A stretch of 64,000 nt of DNA from assembly GCA_030141605.1 (NCBI GenBank), contig JAQGDQ010000066.1, forward strand, positions 1-64,000. Direction: 5' to 3'. The position numbers and the translations under genes are program-made. Positions 18,327 to 29,400 of the stretch are shown here, in pieces; position 1 is the stretch's first letter, and each line of letters begins with the position of its first letter. The notes below the pieces were generated by a model, which made no database searches, was not told the origin of the DNA, and saw nothing but the letters and a program-made list of their open reading frames with translations. This DNA is from Tubiluchus corallicola (lineage: Eukaryota; Priapulida; Priapulimorpha; Priapulimorphida; Tubiluchidae).

Positions 18327-18615
18327 TCTAACGTAAATACGTACTGAACGAAGACGTAATAACATAACATAATGTAGTGTACGATATTAAACATGAGTGC
18401 ACGAAAGTCGTAATTTGTACACTGTTGTGTATCATATGAATTGGCCAGAAACTGAAAAATTAATGTAATACAATAAAATGTAGTGTAATGTGTAAGCATG
18501 CAGCTGCAATGCTGTGCAATGTGGGTTATTGCATTCAAACTACTGCGCCACGGAAGTTGTAACTTGTACAGCGTTGTATCTATCATGAACAGTCAGAAAC
18601 TGAAGATATAATGTA
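18327..18615. other. Unassigned flank with an internal imperfect duplication
   Basis: Two related stretches, at about 18400-18480 and 18545-18620, share TTGTACA, CAGAAACTGAA and ATGTAATGCAA-like words. No gene is recognised. Confidence 0.4.
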
Positions 18616-18945
18616 ATGCAAAGAAATTTAGTGGAATTAATGAACTATTTACTGGGGGTGAGAACATCTACTTGTAATGATTTGGTGTACATAGAGTCCG
18701 GTTATCCGATCTTTAGGAGATGGCTAAAAATACCACAGCCCAAATCGTGGATGGCTTTGACAACTAATCAGGGAAAATATGAACCAGTGATGAATGCTTT
18801 GACTCTTGCTCTCTCAATGGACTCATCCTTGGCTAGTTATTTGTCTCGCTTGCTGTCGGATGACATCCAAAAATGGGCAACTGCTGAAAAACTTAATCTG
18901 GCTAATTCGCTAAGAAACAGCAATTCTTCAAAGCATGTTTCATAG
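18616..18945 (+). pseudogene. Non-LTR retrotransposon C-terminal fragment
   Basis: 109 open codons beginning near LLGVRTSTCNDLVYIESGYP. This block occurs after the RT domain in several Jockey/CR1-like LINEs (LGVR..T.ND....E.G.P). No catalytic motif is included. It ends about 50 bp before an assembly gap. Family assignment is by motif memory only. Confidence 0.5.
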
Positions 18946-18997
18946 TGTCAACTAAATCCTACACTCGGGACGACCCTAATTCCTCAAGAAACTTGGT

Positions 18998-19002
18998 NNN
19001 NN
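18998..19002. other. Assembly gap (5 N)
   Basis: The only run of N in the window. It falls exactly at the outer edge of the element 2 5' LTR, hiding the first LTR bases and the target-site duplication. Confidence 0.99.
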
Positions 19003-20289
19003 TCCGTGACGTCAGTCTGGAATATAAGAACTACCGAGCAGCATTGCAACCCCTTCTAATATAGTTGAACTGTATTCTAGTATGATTTTTGTGTATGTCC
19101 TATACTTAGGCTCCATTAATAGCTTAGGTTAGCTAATTGCACCTGTTGATTGAATGAGTCATTAGTTAATTACTCATTAAGCGAATTTATCTACTACAAT
19201 AAAGCAAGTTGTGACTGTACATATATGAGCATGCACATAGTTAGCTCTGGGAAGGGTCCCACCTCATACCTGTCCTAGATCTCCTTTACAAGAAAGTAAG
19301 TGATTGGTTATACGCTCAACTGAACAGGCTATCTGGCCAATGAATCGTCGTGTTAAAGGACAAGGTCATCCAGTTTTACCTGTTCTAGAAATTGAAACTA
19401 GGTTCAACACAGTGTGTCGAACGTGCTAAGCCAGTGAAGTCGTCAAATATGGCTTCCGACGAAACATACATTAGCAATCGAAGTCAAGACTTAATTACTG
19501 TGGCGACAGAAAGTGATTAAAGGGCACTGACACACCAAAGGGTTAGGTGTTCGAGCCGTGAGGCGGAAACACCCATAAACTGGCTGTTATTCGTTATTCG
19601 TTATTGCTGTAAACGGAAGTTCAGGAGATCCGGTGCAGAAACAACCAGGTTATGACCAGACGTAGTACCAATGGTAGTTCCACGAGCTCCACGGGTCAGG
19701 ACTTCACTGCACACCACTAGGATTGGTGAAGTAACCAATTACGACTTCGGTACACCTGACAAGCGTTGTAGAAGTTACCACGTAAGATTCCACCCCCTGC
19801 TGAGGTTTGGAAGAGTACCTGCTCAAGATTCCACGAAGTTCGCATAACCGGTTAGTCACGTTATTCCAGCTTCCAGAGTGATGGAGAACGTCAAACGTTA
19901 GAATCCGACAGCTTCCGACTGCACTCACTACAACTGATAAGTATATTTACCTTACATCCTTCTCCCTCACCTGGGTTGGGGCTAACTAGTCTTCTGTTTG
20001 TCATGAGTTAACTAGAAACGTCGTTTATAATTATAACAAGTTTGTTATTGTTTTGATTTAAAGTAAATTGTTTTTACTTGTTATCTCATTAAACACAGAA
20101 TTTATCGGTATTATTAAAACCTGTTTTATTTGCTTCTATTCTGTATACATGCCTGTGAACTATGCTTAAATGGAAAGATTCACTGAACCCACGTGTCAGC
20201 ACATATCGGAAATTAGTAGCAAAAACGTGTTTGTGGTGTCGTAACGAAAGCGTCCTATATCATAGGTGGTACACCACACATATATCACA
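19003..20289 (+). repeat. Element 2 5' LTR
   Basis: Matches 26526-27821. The visible part lacks the first few bases (TGTGACG in the partner), which fall in the N gap. It ends in TATATCACA. A perfect CRE-like TGACGTCA (19007-19014) and a TATAAG (19023-19028) stand right at its left edge. ATTAAA near 20089 is a candidate polyadenylation signal. Confidence 0.93.
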
Positions 20290-20933
20290 AATGGTGTCAG
20301 AATTTAAAGTGGCTCTGCTGACATAATTTTTGTAAACAACGTTTACGTTTGTCTAGTGATAAATTATGTTCTTTTCCTGTTCGGCTAGCGTTTACAGACA
20401 CTGTAGCTTAAATTTGTCCTTTATTTGCAAATGACTAGACCGGTTTAGCTGTGTAAATTTTGCATGTACTTCCGCAATTATTTTGTTGGTCCGTCAAGGT
20501 TATCAGACCTTGGGCAGTTCAGTGATAAATAATTCCTGTTTATACTGCGCTAAAGAAGCCCAGTTCAATCTTGTTTTCAGTATATTGTATAGTATGTTGT
20601 CTGACATTAAGGTCTATAGCCAGTTTGCTTCGCTTTTTATCTTTGCACAATTTATTTACTGACTCGATCCTTGTTTACAGCAAGCCTTGAAACGCTTTGT
20701 TTGCGTCAGTTAATTAATATTACGTCATTGTGCTTATAGTTTATTTCTAATGAGCTACGGCGGAAGGCAGGTCCTGGCAGTCTTCATTGTCATTAGTAAA
20801 AACTACTGCGCACGTGTTTTGTTGGTTTTAAAACAGGAGTCATTAGACGTTGTATTGTAACACTTGCTTGGCACTTTGATAGCGCTCGTGGTTTAACAAT
20901 TTCTTGTTCCGGTTGTTTGCGTAATTGTTTATC
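20290..20933 (+). promoter_or_regulatory. Element 2 leader with tRNA-Leu-like primer-binding site
   Basis: TGGTGTCAGA at 20292-20301, two bases after the LTR, matches the complement of the common tRNA-Leu 3' end (TCCTGACACCA) over its first nine bases. The rest of the leader has no credible ORF. Confidence 0.65.
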
Positions 20934-23900
20934 ATGGAACCACGGCTGTACACGGAAACCGATCTTAAGCAATTAAACAAACCACAGTTAATTGAAGTAG
21001 CTAATACATTAGGGTTACTTTTAGACCCGAACAAGACAACTAAAACACAGTACATACAACACATTTTGCAAGCATATAAAACAATGGAACAAGGGCAACA
21101 ATTTTCAGACTTACCTCTAACACCGGGCCATGTAAAAGGTGTAAACGTTGACACTGTTCGTACGCCAGACGGAGTCGCTGGCGCCATTGAAAGGTCTACC
21201 CAGTCTTTTGTTTCAGGTCTCGTTGACCAAGGTCAAAGTACACGCCCAACGAACAAGCTCATAGTTTCGACGGGGACGCCTGTCGCTGCAGAGCTTCGCG
21301 GCGCTCAAGAACCTGGATCCGCCCCACAAAGGACTACTGTCGCACCAAGGCCAGTGTTAGGAGACGCTAAGGTGGAATCAAAGCCAATTAAGCTTCCTGA
21401 ATTAACCGCAGAGGCTTTATCTACCTTGGATGGCGAAGTCGCCAAAGAATTTCTCCAGTTGCAACAGCAAATTGTGCAACTAGAAATACGTAAACTTGAG
21501 GTTGCCCCCACTATTTCTTTGCATCAAAGTATGCCTGTGTTGAGCCCTATTGCTGCTTCCACCCCCACTGCACCTTCTTGCGCTCCTTGTAAACGCATGA
21601 AAGTGCGAACTTACTATGAAGACAAGGAAGATATACATGAGTTCCTGGACTGGTTCGAGACTTGCGCTGTTACAAATGGAATTGAAGAAGAATATTGGTC
21701 CGCGTGCATAGGGCCAGCTCTTACTGGCAGGGCAGCAAACGCCTACCAGCAACTTCCTCGAACCGACGTCAAAAATTATTCTCTAGTTAGAAAAGCACTG
21801 GTTAATGCATACATCTTGAGTACTGATGTGTACCGGAAACGTTTCAGAACTTTAGAGAAGTCAAAGAATGAAACATATCGGCAATTTTTCTTGAAGGTTG
21901 AACGAGCCTTAACTGATTATGTAGAGGCCATGGACGCTGTTGACTCTTACCCTAAGCTCTTCCAACTAACTGCCATGGAACAAATGATGAATAAGATGCC
22001 TACAGACTTAACTACATGGCTACGTCGAGAAGAACCTCAGTCAGGCATGGAAATGGCAACTCTGGCTGATAAATATGTTGCTTCTTACCAAGATATGGGG
22101 AGGAACCCTGATCACTTTAGGAGGCCAGACAAGTTTGCCACTAGACCCATGGTGAAGAAGCAGAGTGCAGCACCTACTACTAATGCAGGCCAAGGAGAAC
22201 CTCGAAGAATCGTCTGCTATGGCTGTGGCAAGCCAGGACACAGACGTTCTGAATGCCGATCGCCCTCTGGTACCAATGCTTTAACTCGAAACAAATTAGG
22301 GAAGTCGAATAGGCAGCTTTTCAGTGATGTGGAATTGACTCAAAGCGTCAATAATGAAAAATGGAAAGACATTCCCAAAGACACACTGCCATATATGTTT
22401 GAAGCTCTAATTAATGGCAACCCAATTACTGGACAACGTGACAGTGGTGCTAATGTGTCAATGCTGCATCCAAATTTTGTTAAAAAAGAACAGTATCTAG
22501 AACAAGACCAGAAGTCCCTGTTATGTATTCACGGACATAAGGCTCCATGTAAAGTGGCAGAGATAGAGATAATATGCCCTTCGCTAAATATATCTGGCTG
22601 TCTCACAGTAACCGTAGTAGATAACTTACCAGCTGACTTCCTGTTGGGAAACAATTACCTTTCAGCGCTGAAACCTTTGTCTTCAGAAACTGATGTTGAC
22701 CCTCAAAATAAACGGAACCAACTAGAAGCACCAGAAATGCAGGGAAGACCCCAAATTCCTGTGCCAACCACTGCAACTCCCATTGATGACACAAGGAACC
22801 TAAGTGAGACAGGATTTGCTGTGACAAGAGCTAAAGCTGCTAAGCTTCTGGCAGAAGCAAAACGTGATGAACAACTGCAGAAAGAAGTTTTTACTCCTGG
22901 AAATGCAGTGCAAAACAGTTTACTTGATATACCCTTAGAGCAGGTGAAAACGGAGCAAACTGAAGACGTCACACTTCGCAATCTGATTGATCATGCGGTC
23001 ACACTTAAAGAAGCGAGACGCAATGGTAAAGGCTATTTTCTCCGCAATGGCGTTCTGTACTACTTGTGCAAACAGCGGAATGCTTCTCCACCTCGTGAGC
23101 TTTTGGTTTTGCCAAAAGTTTTGCGGAAACAAGTTTTGGAACTTGCTCATGATGCTCGAACGGCTGGCCACTTAGGAATTAATAAAACGACACATCGTGT
23201 CCTACAGGAATTCATTTGGCCACATGTGAAAAGAAATGTTCGCCAGTATTGTCGTTCATGCATTGCATGTCAAAGAACTGCCAGAGTACGTAAATCTGAT
23301 AAAGTCCCACTTAAGCCATTACCCATTCCATCTCAGCCATTTTATCGTGTGGCTATGGATCTCATTGGTCCACTAGATCGCACTCCTGCTGGAAATAAGT
23401 ATGCGCTTGTACTTATTGACCATGCCACCCGTTATCCAGACTGTTATCCTTTGCCCAACATTGAAACAAAAACAGTCCTCCAGGCAGTATTGCAATTTTG
23501 TTGTCGGTATGGCATACCGCGTGAGATCCTTACAGACCAAGGTACACAGTTTACCTCTGCACTTACCTGTTCATTAGAGCAGGAGCTTGGCGTTAAAGGA
23601 ATTTATACCTCAGCATTTGCACCATCTACTAATGGGCTTTGTGAACGTTATAACCAAAGCCTGAAACACTCTATTCGACGTCTTGTACAAGATCGACCGA
23701 ATCTTCCCTGGGATGAAGCTGTACCCTTTGTCTTATTTGCCTATAGGGAGGTTCCTCAGGAATCTACAGGGTATTCGCCAAACGAATTAGTTTTCGGCTA
23801 TCCCCTCCGTGGTCCTCTCTCTATGCTGAAAGAGCGATGGGGCTGTGAAAAGCCACCAGCCCTCGAAGATGTGGATGAGTATGTGACTCGAATACTAAAT

Positions 23901-25103
23901 ACACTAGATGAGACACTGGAAGATGCTCATCAGTCTCTCGAGGCAGCCAAATTGGCTCAAAAGGGATGGTACGATAAGCTGACTAGACAAAAGAACTTCC
24001 AAGTCGGTGATAAGGTAATGCTGCAACGTCTTAAGAAAGGCAGCAAAATGTTATATACCTGGCGTGGACCCTATCCTATTGTAGACAAAATCTCGGATTA
24101 CACGTACAAAGTAAAAATCGGAAAATCTGGCAAGAGAAGAGACTGTCGTATCTGCCACATAAATCGTTTAAAACCTTATGTGGATAGAGAAGAAGAACTA
24201 GTTCTCCTAGCCCTCTATGCAGAGTGCAAAGATAATGCACAAATTAATTGGGAAGAAATTGAAAATGACTGTGTAAAAATTGGTGCGGGACAAGTAGAAG
24301 AGTCTGGTCTTCCTGAATATGCATTCTTCCCAACAGCCAAAGCAACTCAGTCTATCAAAGATATCCAGCTACCTGATTATCTCTCAGATGAGGCCAAAGA
24401 GCAAATGTGGACCATTTTTCAAAAATATCCTAAAATGTTTACTGATCTCCCGGGCCGCACTTCTCTCGTAAAACACCATATTAATCTGCTTGATACCACC
24501 CCAGTCCAACAACAACCGTATCGTATACCACATGCTCGTAGAGAGATTGTCCGCAAGGAAGTGGAAGACATGCTAGCTTTAGGAGTCATCCGAAGGTCAG
24601 AATCAGAGTATGCTTCTCCGATGTTGGTTGTGCCAAAACCACCAATTGATGGCTCTCCACAGTGGCGCCCCTGTGTCGATTACCGACAGGTCAATAAACG
24701 TACGGTCTTTTGCCCTTACGCAATGCCAAGACCAGATGAGCTCATAGACGACTTGCACAATGCCACCTGGATATCCACCTTAGATTTAACGAAAGCCTAC
24801 TGGCAAGTTACACTGACACCTGAATCTCAACCTGTGTCAGCCTTTGTAACAGACTTCGGTAAATTCGAATTTGAGGTTATGCCATTTGGGCTGATGAATG
24901 ATGCGGCAACAGCACAATCTTTAGTTGATCGCATTTTGGAGACTGTATGCCACTGTTCGCGAGGATATATCGACGACGTTCTCATTAAATCGTCCGATTG
25001 GAATAAACATTTGGCACATGTAGAAGCTACATTATCCAGAATACGACAAGCTGGAGTTACAGTGAAAAATGCCACTTCGCCCAGCAAGAAGTACAATTCT
25101 TAG
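20934..25103 (+). CDS. gag-pol: Gag-protease-integrase-reverse transcriptase polyprotein (element 2)
   Basis: ATG at 20934; 1389 residues. Order: SAP-like helix-loop-helix (residues about 4-40); capsid with a SCAN-like C-domain (about 300-385, EQMMNKMPTDLTTWLRREEP); CCHC knuckle (CYGCGKPGHRRSEC, about 427-440); aspartic protease (DSGANVSMLHP, about 502); integrase HHCC finger (HDARTAGH ... CIACQ) and DDE core (VAMDLIGPL, ILTDQGTQF, STNGLCERYNQ; about 805-905); then RT (WRPCVDYRQVNKR, WISTLDLTKAYWQV and catalytic YIDD at about 1345). The frame ends just after RT motif C; the rest of RT lies in another frame from about 25.07 kb. IN before RT is the diagnostic oddity. No gag/pol frameshift is needed. 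Confidence 0.93.
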   Translation: MEPRLYTETDLKQLNKPQLIEVANTLGLLLDPNKTTKTQYIQHILQAYKTMEQGQQFSDLPLTPGHVKGVNVDTVRTPDGVAGAIERSTQSFVSGLVDQGQSTRPTNKLIVSTGTPVAAELRGAQEPGSAPQRTTVAPRPVLGDAKVESKPIKLPELTAEALSTLDGEVAKEFLQLQQQIVQLEIRKLEVAPTISLHQSMPVLSPIAASTPTAPSCAPCKRMKVRTYYEDKEDIHEFLDWFETCAVTNGIEEEYWSACIGPALTGRAANAYQQLPRTDVKNYSLVRKALVNAYILSTDVYRKRFRTLEKSKNETYRQFFLKVERALTDYVEAMDAVDSYPKLFQLTAMEQMMNKMPTDLTTWLRREEPQSGMEMATLADKYVASYQDMGRNPDHFRRPDKFATRPMVKKQSAAPTTNAGQGEPRRIVCYGCGKPGHRRSECRSPSGTNALTRNKLGKSNRQLFSDVELTQSVNNEKWKDIPKDTLPYMFEALINGNPITGQRDSGANVSMLHPNFVKKEQYLEQDQKSLLCIHGHKAPCKVAEIEIICPSLNISGCLTVTVVDNLPADFLLGNNYLSALKPLSSETDVDPQNKRNQLEAPEMQGRPQIPVPTTATPIDDTRNLSETGFAVTRAKAAKLLAEAKRDEQLQKEVFTPGNAVQNSLLDIPLEQVKTEQTEDVTLRNLIDHAVTLKEARRNGKGYFLRNGVLYYLCKQRNASPPRELLVLPKVLRKQVLELAHDARTAGHLGINKTTHRVLQEFIWPHVKRNVRQYCRSCIACQRTARVRKSDKVPLKPLPIPSQPFYRVAMDLIGPLDRTPAGNKYALVLIDHATRYPDCYPLPNIETKTVLQAVLQFCCRYGIPREILTDQGTQFTSALTCSLEQELGVKGIYTSAFAPSTNGLCERYNQSLKHSIRRLVQDRPNLPWDEAVPFVLFAYREVPQESTGYSPNELVFGYPLRGPLSMLKERWGCEKPPALEDVDEYVTRILNTLDETLEDAHQSLEAAKLAQKGWYDKLTRQKNFQVGDKVMLQRLKKGSKMLYTWRGPYPIVDKISDYTYKVKIGKSGKRRDCRICHINRLKPYVDREEELVLLALYAECKDNAQINWEEIENDCVKIGAGQVEESGLPEYAFFPTAKATQSIKDIQLPDYLSDEAKEQMWTIFQKYPKMFTDLPGRTSLVKHHINLLDTTPVQQQPYRIPHARREIVRKEVEDMLALGVIRRSESEYASPMLVVPKPPIDGSPQWRPCVDYRQVNKRTVFCPYAMPRPDELIDDLHNATWISTLDLTKAYWQVTLTPESQPVSAFVTDFGKFEFEVMPFGLMNDAATAQSLVDRILETVCHCSRGYIDDVLIKSSDWNKHLAHVEATLSRIRQAGVTVKNATSPSKKYNS

Positions 25104-25774
25104 GATACATTGTGGGAAAGGACCGTTTGCGACCTCAACCTCAGAAAATACAACAAATACATGAGTTCTTGCGACCTCAGACTAAAACACAAGTGAGAAG
25201 ATTTCTAGGAATGGTGAGCTTTTACCGACGCTTCATTCCCCATTTCAGTACCATAGCAGCACCACTACATGCACTCACAGAAAAACATGCACCCATTCAG
25301 GTACAATGGTCTGAAGCCACAGAAAAAAGTTTCACCCAGTTGCGACGCGCTCTTACATCAGATTCTGTTCTACATTCTCCCAACTTCGATGAGACGTTTA
25401 TATTAACTACAGATGCTAGTTTTACTGGTCTCGGAGCTGTCCTTTCACAGGATCGGAAGGATGGTCTTGGGGAAGTACCAATTACTTACATAAGCAGAAA
25501 GTTAACCGCACCGGAAACAAGATACTCAGTGGTTGAATTAGAATGCTTAAGTGTTGTATTTAGCATCGAAAAACTGCGCTATTATTTAGAAGGCCGAGAA
25601 TTCATTTTGCACACTGACCAGCGAAGTCTTCTTGCTCTTGATAAGATGCGCAAGCGTAATCGCCGTCTGTGCCATTGGGCACTTAAATTAACCGAATATG
25701 CTTTCACAATTGAGCATATTTCTGCTGCACAAAACCCAGTCGCTGATGCACTTAGTCGTTTGCAGTCAGAGTGA
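25104..25774 (+). CDS. pol: RT thumb and RNase H part of the element 2 polyprotein
   Basis: Open frame (first listed codon GTG at 25112, but open from further upstream), +2 relative to the main ORF. It begins in the FLGYIVGK block that follows RT motif C. RNase H follows: ILTTDASFTGLGAVL (first catalytic Asp), YSVVELECLSVVF (Glu), HTDQRSLLAL (Asp) and the late PVADALSRL. The change of frame near 25.07 kb is most simply an inactivating indel in this copy. Confidence 0.9.
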
Positions 25775-26525
25775 CAGTGACCAGAAAGAAAACTGTAACT
25801 TGTAAATAGCCAGAAACATTTAAAGTGATAATGTCGTAACATTGTGTTTGTGTTTAATCTCGTATCTATTTGGTTGAATTATAATTGGCAAGCCCTAAAA
25901 TATCGTAATTTCTACTTTGATGACATAGGGTTGAATGCTCTATGTGCATCCTACGCCAAGGTACATACCAACTGTATTGCACCTGTTAGTGCTCCTTCAA
26001 GGGACGATGGAGGCCCCTTGTGTATTGGAAAGGCATGAGCCTACCAATGTTTATATGCTGAACATATTGGCCATTAGTTCAGAATCAGATATTGAAGCTT
26101 AGTTAATCTGATAGTAACTTCAGATCACGTAAAGTCCACGTGGCGGTTGATAAGTTTAAAGGAAAACGTTCATTGTGGTACCACATAGTTAGATATAGAG
26201 TTGATGAATGCTCTGTTGAATGTAATTCGAACTTGGAGAAGTTCGGCGTTGCTTACATTTCCTACTTTACTGATGTGTAAAGGTTATAGTGACAGCTTAA
26301 CTGCTTTGTGAAAGGCTTCATATGAAATGTTGGTTTACGAATGTACTCTTAATTTTCAGTAGAACTTACAGGCCCGTATGATTTGATGTCTTAATGCTGA
26401 AATCATGTCTTCTAGGTATTGTGCTAGCCAGCTATAATTTGTTTGATTCGTATTTGCTAACCCGATAGATCTTATATTCCATCCATAACTTTAAAGTATG
26501 TGGCATACTCTTTGATCGGGGGCTA
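25775..26525 (+). other. Element 2 3' non-coding region
   Basis: About 750 bp without a convincing ORF. GGGGGCTA immediately before the 3' LTR is a weak polypurine-tract candidate. A 64-codon frame at 25844-26038 shows no domain. Confidence 0.55.
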
Positions 26526-27821
26526 TGTGACGTCCGTGACGTCAGTCTGGAATATAAGAACTACCGAGCAGCATTGCAACCCCTTCTAATATAGTTGAAC
26601 TGTATTCTAGTATGATTTTTGTGTATGCCCTATACTTAGGCTGCATTAATAGCATAAGTTAACTAATTGCTTATGTTAGTTGGATGAGTAATTAGTTAAT
26701 TACTCATTAAGCGAATTTATCTACTACAACAAAGCAAGTTGTGACTGTACATATATGAGCGTGCACTTAGTTAGCTCTGGGAAGGGTCCCACCTCATACC
26801 TGTCCTAGATCTCCTTTACAAGAAAGTAAGTGATTGGTCATATGCTCAACTGAACAGGCTATCTGGCCAATGAATCGTCGTGTTAAAGGACAAGGTCATC
26901 CAGTTTTACCTGTTCTAGAAATTGAAACTAGGTTCAAGACAGTGTGTCGAACGTGCTAGGCCAGTGAAGTCGTCGAATATGGCTTCCGACAAACATTCAT
27001 TAGTAATCGAAGTCAAGACTTAATTATTGTGGAGATAGAAAGTGATTAAAGGGCACTGACACACCAAAGGGTTAGGTGTTCGAGCCGTGAGGCGGAAACA
27101 CCAATAAACTGGCTGTTATTCGTTATTAGACGTACTGCTGTAAACGGAAGTTCAGGAGATCCGGTGCAGAAACAACCAGGTTATGACCAGACGTAGTACC
27201 AATGGTAGTTCCACGAGCTCCACGGGTCAGGACTCCACTGCACTCCACTAGGATTGGTGAAGTAACCAATTACGACTTCGGTACACCTGACAAGCGTTGT
27301 AGAAGTGACCACGTAAGATTCCACCCCCTGCTGAGGTTTGGAAGAGTAACTGCTCAAGATTCCACGAAGTTCGCATAACCGGTTAGTCACGTTATTCCAG
27401 CTTCCAGAGTGATGGAGAACGTCAAACGTTAGAATCCGACAGCTTCCGACTGCACTCACTACAACTGATAAGTATACTTACCTTACATCCTTCTCCCTCA
27501 CCTGGGTTGGGGCTAACTAGTCTTCTGTTTGTCATGAGTTAACTAGAAACGTCGTTTATAATTATAACAAGTTTGTTGTTGTTTTGGTTTAAAGTAAATT
27601 GTTCTTAGTTCTTATTCTCTCATTAAACACAGAATTTATCGGTAATATTAAAAACTGTCTTGTTTGGTTCTATTTGGAATACATGTCTGTGAACTATGCT
27701 TAAATGGAAAGATTCACTGAACCCACGTGTCAGCACATATCGGAAATTAGTAGCAAAAAAGTGTTTGTGGTGTCGTAACGAAAGCGTCCTATATCACAGG
27801 TATTACACCACATATATCACA
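26526..27821 (+). repeat. Element 2 3' LTR
   Basis: 1296 bp, TGTGACGTCC...TATATCACA. It begins with a short direct repeat, GTGACGTCC then GTGACGTCA. CRE-like TGACGTCA is at 26537-26544 and TATAAG at about 26553. It directly abuts non-LTR retrotransposon sequence at 27822. Confidence 0.95.
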
Positions 27822-29400
27822 GATGCCAAGCTGGGATAATTCGAATATGAGTCCTTTGTGCCAGACCATGTCAAAAGCTTTACTTACATTGAGAAAAACT
27901 GTCCGTACCTGATACCCAGGGTCTAGATTACAGTGTATTTTGTGGACAATAGATACCAATTGATTGATCGTACTATCACCTGTCAATAACAAGATAATTA
28001 TAAAGTTCTTTATACACAATCCACTCAACGATTGTTTGGAAACACAGGAAAGTAGAGAATTTGGCCTATAATTAGTAACCAGTTCTTTATCACCTTTTTT
28101 AAAGACAGGAATGACATTAGCTGTTGTGCATACTGACGGGAAAATTCCATTGTTAACAGACATTTTAAATGATAACATTAAAGGCACAGAAAGCGACCGA
28201 GAACATTGTTTCAAAACAATATTACTTATGCGATTGGGCCCTGTTGATTTACTGACTTTTACACATTTCAAGAAATTACAAAACTATATGCTCGGACAGG
28301 TCAACAGGACAAAACACTATCAGTGACCAAAGAGAAAGGAGGAAGTACGGCATTACCGCGGTTTACACTACAGTTATCAGCAAAACAATTGTTAAATATA
28401 CTGTATTTGAGCTTGGTATCAGCTATAACACAGTTGTTAACTTTACGTGGTGGAATAACAAAGTCATGTTTGCTTTTACAAAATGATTTGACACTGTTCC
28501 ACCAGGCCTTGGGGCAGGTTTGTAGATCAAGTAATTTAGTATTTAGTTTCTTCAGATAATCAGATTTGGCCTTTTTCAAAGAATTATTATACGCATTCCT
28601 TCATGCAGTTTGCAGTATTTATGAGATTTTTCCTTAGCTTTTCTTAATTTTCTGACATAGTTTTCTTAATTTTCTAGCTGTTCATCCACAACTTCTCGCA
28701 AAGCCCAAATGCTTATGGTTCTATGTGGCACATAGTCATCAATCAAATTTGACAAATTAGTAATAAAATTAGCACAAACAGAATCAATAGTTTTATTTGC
28801 AAAAAGTAAATTCCAATAAGTAGCATGAATAGCATAATTTAAATCACACCAGTCTGCTTTACTATAATGGAAAAGTTTGCTTGGAAGCTCCAGTTGGAAG
28901 ATTTATAAGCATTTTACCATAAACAGAGTTATGATCAGCTGTATATATATATATATATATATAGGGGGACATGACACCACTCTCTGTTATTAAACCGGTA
29001 GCATCAGTTAAAATAAGGTCAATTAAAGAGCTAGACGCACCCGAAATACGGGTGAAAGTTGATTCTGAACAGTAAATGCTTATAATTTGGAACCAAAACG
29101 AGTTTCCCCATCAGTAGGGTACCATACTGCACACTTGGCGTTAAAATCACCTACATGATTGCATAGCGAACATTTGATAAGCTGCTAATTAGCATACCGT
29201 GAGACAATTGCAACTGATTTATGAAGTCATCCTCCGTAGGAGCATCTTGAGTAGGAGAATGGTAACAGACACACATATATAAAATTAAGTTTGTAAAGTT
29301 AATTTCAAACCGTTCTTGGTGTGAAAGATATATCTACCACAGCATAAAAAGCCACCCCCCCCCCCTCCCAAGCCATTACAATCTTTATGAAAAGGGACTT
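27822..29400 (-). pseudogene. Non-LTR retrotransposon fragment (endonuclease end to RT motif A)
   Basis: Minus-strand text runs from endonuclease-like fragments (about 29000-29350), through a linker (DYVPHRTISIWALREVV near 28700; KAWWNSVKSFCKSK near 28500), to RT N-terminal blocks at 28271-27830: KSTGPNRISNIVLKQC, PVFKKGDKELVTNYRP and FDMVWHKGL (motif A). Stops and frame changes make it non-functional. It is cut at motif A by the edge of element 2, and the missing RT half is not found on the other side of that element. A (TA)n run lies at 28941-28964 and a C-rich run at about 29357. Confidence 0.72.

Larger units (their letters stand above)
19003..27821 (+). mobile_element. Gmr1-type Ty3/gypsy LTR retrotransposon with permuted pol (element 2)
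   Basis: An 8.8-kb element: 5' LTR (left edge in the gap), tRNA-Leu-like primer site, a Gag-PR-IN-RT-RH reading frame broken once near 25.1 kb, a 3' region and the 3' LTR. Integrase precedes reverse transcriptase, while all domain motifs are of Ty3/gypsy type. That combination defines the Gmr1 group, first described from deuterostomes. The LTRs differ clearly (several clustered substitutions and a small indel in the first 200 bp), so it is older than element 1. Confidence 0.92.
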
